Shown: piece by piece, positions 6,983 through 8,257 of the stretch
Layout: every line of letters begins with the position of its first letter
How positions within the stretch are numbered: the first letter of the stretch is position 1
From: Candidatus Hodarchaeota archaeon
GTDB lineage: Archaea > Asgardarchaeota > Heimdallarchaeia > Hodarchaeales > Hodarchaeaceae
Length of the DNA stretch: 8,257 nucleotides
Direction: 5' to 3'
Assembly (NCBI GenBank): GCA_016840305.1
Contig: JAEOSP010000175.1
Location: forward strand, 1 to 8,257
Position numbers and translations under genes: made by a program
Notes under the pieces: generated by a model
What the model was told of the DNA's origin: nothing
Database searches by the model: none
What the model saw: the letters and a program-made list of their open reading frames with translations, nothing else

Positions 6983-6987
6983 AGGTG
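6982..6987 (+). promoter_or_regulatory. Shine-Dalgarno site deciding the etfA start
   Basis: GAGGTG overlaps the last base of the etfB stop codon. Three ATG codons follow in tandem at 6989, 6992 and 6995. Spacing from GAGGTG is 1, 4 and 7 nt. Only the third matches the seven-nucleotide GAGG(T) spacing seen before the thiolase and the acyl-CoA dehydrogenase in this window. Confidence 0.7.
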
Positions 6988-6994
6988 TATGATG

Positions 6995-7960
6995 ATGGCC
7001 AAAATTTTAGTAATATTAGAGAATGCAAAAGGTAAGATTGTTGGACTTACCAAAGAATGTTTAACTGTTGTACAATCTCTATCTAGCACAATGAATGCTG
7101 ATGTGGAAGGTATAATATTAGGCATTGGTATTGGTGATCTAGCAGTTGAAGCTGGTAAATTTGGTGTAAAGAAGGTTTATAAGGTCGATGATCCACAATT
7201 TAGCGGTGTAAACATACTTTATCATACCAGAACGATTGAAGCTTTGATCAAAGAATCCAATCCCACGCTTGTCATTGCAGGTGCAAGTCTTTATGGTCAG
7301 GAACTTATGCCAAGACTAGCTGCTCGATTCAATAAGGCAATGTTTGCTTCAATGAAAAGTTTTTCAGTCGATGATGATGAATTTGAAGGAATTCACCCAT
7401 TATTTGAAGAGAAATTATTCATTAAGATGGAAGCCGGAGTTGATCAGTTAAATTTCGCTACCATTCTTGGTGGTAATAATCCAGAAGCTGAACCTGATGA
7501 GAGTTTATCAGCAGAAATTGTCGATTTTAGTCCCGTTGTTCAGGATTCAGACAAACGAGAAGCTTTTGTTGATGAAAAAATAGCAAAAATATCTGTAGAT
7601 ATTACAAAAGCAAAACTTCTAGTTAGTGGTGGACGTGGGGTCGGTAGCCAAGAGAAGTTTGCAGTTGTTTTTGAATCTGCAAAAGCTCTTGGCGGAGAGG
7701 TAGGCGCTAGTCGTGCCGCTGTAGATGCTGGATGGGTACCATATGACCATGAAATTGGTCAAACTGGGAAAACTGTTACTCCAGATTTTTACATTGCCTG
7801 CGGGATCTCAGGTGCAATCCAACATCTAGTTGGAATACGCAGTAGTAAAACGATCATAGTGATCAATACAGATGAAGAAGCACCCATTTTAGAAATTGCT
7901 CACTTTGCAATTATCGGTGATTTACACGAAGTACTCCCCGAATTAATGAAACAGGTATAA
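6995..7960 (+). CDS. etfA: Electron transfer flavoprotein alpha subunit
   Basis: EtfA holds the FAD that shuttles electrons between acyl-CoA dehydrogenase and a downstream acceptor. From ATG 6995 it has 321 residues. The C-terminal FAD domain is strongly conserved: VSGGRGVGS (210-218), GASRAAVDAGWVP (237-249), IGQTGKTVTPDFYIACGIS (254-272), GAIQH (273-277), NTDEEAPI (291-298) and DLHEVLPEL (309-317). The first domain is more divergent. The usual RxxYAGN-type strand and the TVRP-type strand before the linker read HPLFEEKLF and FATILGGNNPEAE instead. No ferredoxin domain is fused, and the protein stops at the normal end of the family. It is last in the dehydrogenase-etfB-etfA operon, and its stop codon lies in a terminator-like inverted repeat. 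Confidence 0.95.
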   Translation: MAKILVILENAKGKIVGLTKECLTVVQSLSSTMNADVEGIILGIGIGDLAVEAGKFGVKKVYKVDDPQFSGVNILYHTRTIEALIKESNPTLVIAGASLYGQELMPRLAARFNKAMFASMKSFSVDDDEFEGIHPLFEEKLFIKMEAGVDQLNFATILGGNNPEAEPDESLSAEIVDFSPVVQDSDKREAFVDEKIAKISVDITKAKLLVSGGRGVGSQEKFAVVFESAKALGGEVGASRAAVDAGWVPYDHEIGQTGKTVTPDFYIACGISGAIQHLVGIRSSKTIIVINTDEEAPILEIAHFAIIGDLHEVLPELMKQV

Positions 7961-7990
7961 TATACCTCTTTCTCTATTTTTTCTTTAAAT
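7953..7990 (+). terminator. Hairpin plus U-rich tract at the end of etfA
   Basis: AGGTATA (7953-7959) and TATACCT (7961-7967) form a perfect inverted repeat around one A and include the etfA stop codon. As RNA this allows a six-pair stem with a three-base loop, followed by a pyrimidine-rich tract with six T at 7977-7982. The stem is AU-rich and weak, so the U-tract alone may be the working archaeal terminator. Confidence 0.5.
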
Positions 7991-8257
7991 CTTGTACGAG
8001 TTTTCTTTTAATCCAAGATTTTCTCTACAAATCAATTTTCTTCTTTTCTGAGTGAGTCTCAATTGTAGGTACTTACCTTTCAACTTAATTTTAAGCCCCA
8101 AACATTCAAATAAGAATCAAAGATAAGAAAGTCTAAATCCTATAATTGAATTGAATGATCTTTCTATCTGTTTATTGGCTATAAATTACGAAATTCGACG
8201 TTGTTTGAATAGTAACAATTACTTTATAGATATAAACAAGAAAAAAATTCTTTTAGC
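7961..8257. other. Right-end intergenic region, no gene seen
   Basis: These 297 nt follow etfA. The first part has several T-rich clusters (near 7977-7990, 8010-8020 and 8035-8048), consistent with staggered archaeal termination. Reading in from the right edge on the minus strand, all three frames meet stops within 45 nt, so no gene enters from the right on that strand. No RNA gene was recognised. Confidence 0.6.
8223..8236 (+). promoter_or_regulatory. Candidate TATA box for a gene beyond the right edge
   Basis: TTTATAGATATAAA contains a good archaeal TATA match and is nearly self-complementary (TTTATA / TATAAA). It would start a transcript at or just past the window edge. The sequence is too AT-rich for certainty, and the gene it might serve is not visible. 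Confidence 0.3.

Noticed and set aside
6710..7028. Two minus-strand frames opposite the etfB-etfA junction
   Set aside because: Both are antisense to conserved ETF coding sequence, and their proteins have no recognisable motifs.
1..8257. CRISPR array, insertion sequence, tRNA or prophage boundary
   Set aside because: No regularly spaced repeats, transposase motifs, tRNA-like T-loop sequences or integration repeats were seen in the intergenic stretches.

Overview
The window is AT-rich archaeal DNA, most likely from an Asgard archaeon. The main evidence is a free-standing eukaryote-like Rab/Ras-family small GTPase at 4098-4790. Archaeal-style TATA-like boxes, U-rich gene ends and GAGGT-type Shine-Dalgarno sites agree with this. 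The lineage within Asgard (Heimdallarchaeia, Loki-, Thor- or Gerdarchaeota) cannot be settled from the window.

Left half, minus strand, reading right to left: a classical acetyl-CoA acetyltransferase-type thiolase (3671-2493); a 158-nt gap with U-runs and a promoter candidate; then a three-gene ABC-2 export operon. The operon has an ATPase (2319-1276), a complete six-helix permease (1256-390) and a second, non-identical permease (378 to beyond the left edge). Gaps within the operon are 19 and 11 nt, and each permease has its own strong Shine-Dalgarno site.

Centre: a divergent intergenic region (3672-4097) with no gene, holding TATA-like boxes for both directions. It is followed by the plus-strand small GTPase, which stands as its own transcription unit.

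Right half, plus strand: an operon of acyl-CoA dehydrogenase (4929-6158), etfB (6155-6982, ATGA overlap) and etfA (6995-7960). The dehydrogenase oxidises an acyl-CoA and passes electrons to the EtfA/EtfB flavoprotein. With the thiolase, this gives the first and last steps of fatty-acid or amino-acid-derived acyl-CoA beta-oxidation (or its reverse). Enoyl-CoA hydratase, 3-hydroxyacyl-CoA dehydrogenase and the ETF acceptor (ETF-quinone oxidoreductase, FixC/FixX or other) are not in the window. The last 297 nt hold no gene; they contain terminator-like sequence and a promoter candidate for a gene beyond the right edge.

No CRISPR array, mobile element, tRNA or rRNA was seen. No clear undescribed system was found. 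The points most worth a second look are the divergent GTPase beside acyl-CoA oxidation genes, the altered first domain of EtfA, and the mixed architecture of the acyl-CoA dehydrogenase.
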